This document shows positions 6,385-6,448 of a stretch of DNA of 6,448 nt, one piece after another. The notes below the pieces were generated by a model. The model searched no databases, was not told where the DNA came from, and was given only the letters and a program-made list of their open reading frames with translations. A program made the translations under genes and the position numbers. The stretch's first letter is position 1, and every line of letters begins with the position of its first letter. This stretch comes from Bacteroidota bacterium (lineage in GTDB: Bacteria > Bacteroidota > Bacteroidia > Bacteroidales > VadinHA17): contig JAKLFN010000120.1 in the NCBI GenBank assembly GCA_022711195.1, forward strand, positions 1 through 6,448. Reading direction: 5' to 3'.

Positions 6385-6448
6385 TCACCTCCCTCTGCTC
6401 TCTTCAACAATAGCCCTGTGAGCCATCAGCCTGATAGCATTGATACGA
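6385..6448 (-). CDS. C-terminal end of an unidentified protein (5'-truncated by window edge)
   Basis: Reading on the minus strand from the right edge, an open frame gives RINAIRLMAHRAIVEESRGR and then TGA (6387-6385). The 20 residues look like a helical, basic C-terminal tail with ordinary codon use for this window, and the frame has the same direction as argH, 102 bp upstream of its ATG. That context suggests a gene transcribed towards argH, possibly in the same operon, but too little is visible to name it. It may also be a chance open frame, since only about 60 bases are available. Confidence 0.45.
   Translation of the reverse strand, partial: RINAIRLMAHRAIVEESRGR

Overview
The window looks like an ordinary chromosomal segment of a Bacteroidota bacterium, probably near the Bacteroidales or Marinilabiliales. 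The evidence is the Bacteroidota flavour of the CarA motifs (GNQ after the nucleophile Cys, GHRSHNQPV), an uncharacterised lipoprotein type that I recall only from that phylum, a TAnnTTTG-type -7 promoter element, mostly weak Shine-Dalgarno sequences, and G/C-homopolymer intergenic repeats. The assignment comes from recall and inspection, not from a search.

Layout. Positions 1-1401 (minus) hold the N-terminal 467 residues of an ABC ATPase of the ABCG/White type with a TerB-like N-terminal domain; its C-terminus lies beyond the left edge. Just upstream of it, at 1416-1510, is a long imperfect inverted repeat that ends in a T-run on the minus strand. It follows a 273-residue lipoprotein gene of unknown function (1528-2349, minus). 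A 152-bp divergent intergenic region (2350-2501) carries a -7-like promoter element and repeated AGTTTG/CAAACT half-sites. Then come two plus-strand genes 28 bp apart: a PatB/MalY-type PLP-dependent C-S beta-lyase (2502-3683) and carA, the glutaminase subunit of carbamoyl-phosphate synthetase (3712-4800). carA converges on argH, argininosuccinate lyase (4942-6282, minus). The 141 bp between them is filled with hairpins and a G-homopolymer array that includes a tandem 23-bp repeat. Upstream of argH is another nested GC-rich hairpin (6327-6374), followed by the last 20 codons of an unidentified minus-strand gene.

Functional links. CarA makes carbamoyl phosphate (with CarB, which is not in this window) for pyrimidine and arginine synthesis, and ArgH performs the last arginine step, so the two convergent genes share a metabolic theme. 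PatB belongs to sulfur amino-acid metabolism. The lipoprotein and the ABC protein lie in the same direction and may be neighbours at the envelope, but a terminator-like structure separates them.

I see no new multi-gene system. The points worth a second look are the TerB-ABC fusion, the unknown lipoprotein, the transposon-end-like inverted repeat, the half-sites upstream of patB, and the unusual G-rich repeats around carA and argH. I see no tRNA, rRNA, CRISPR array, transposase or phage gene.
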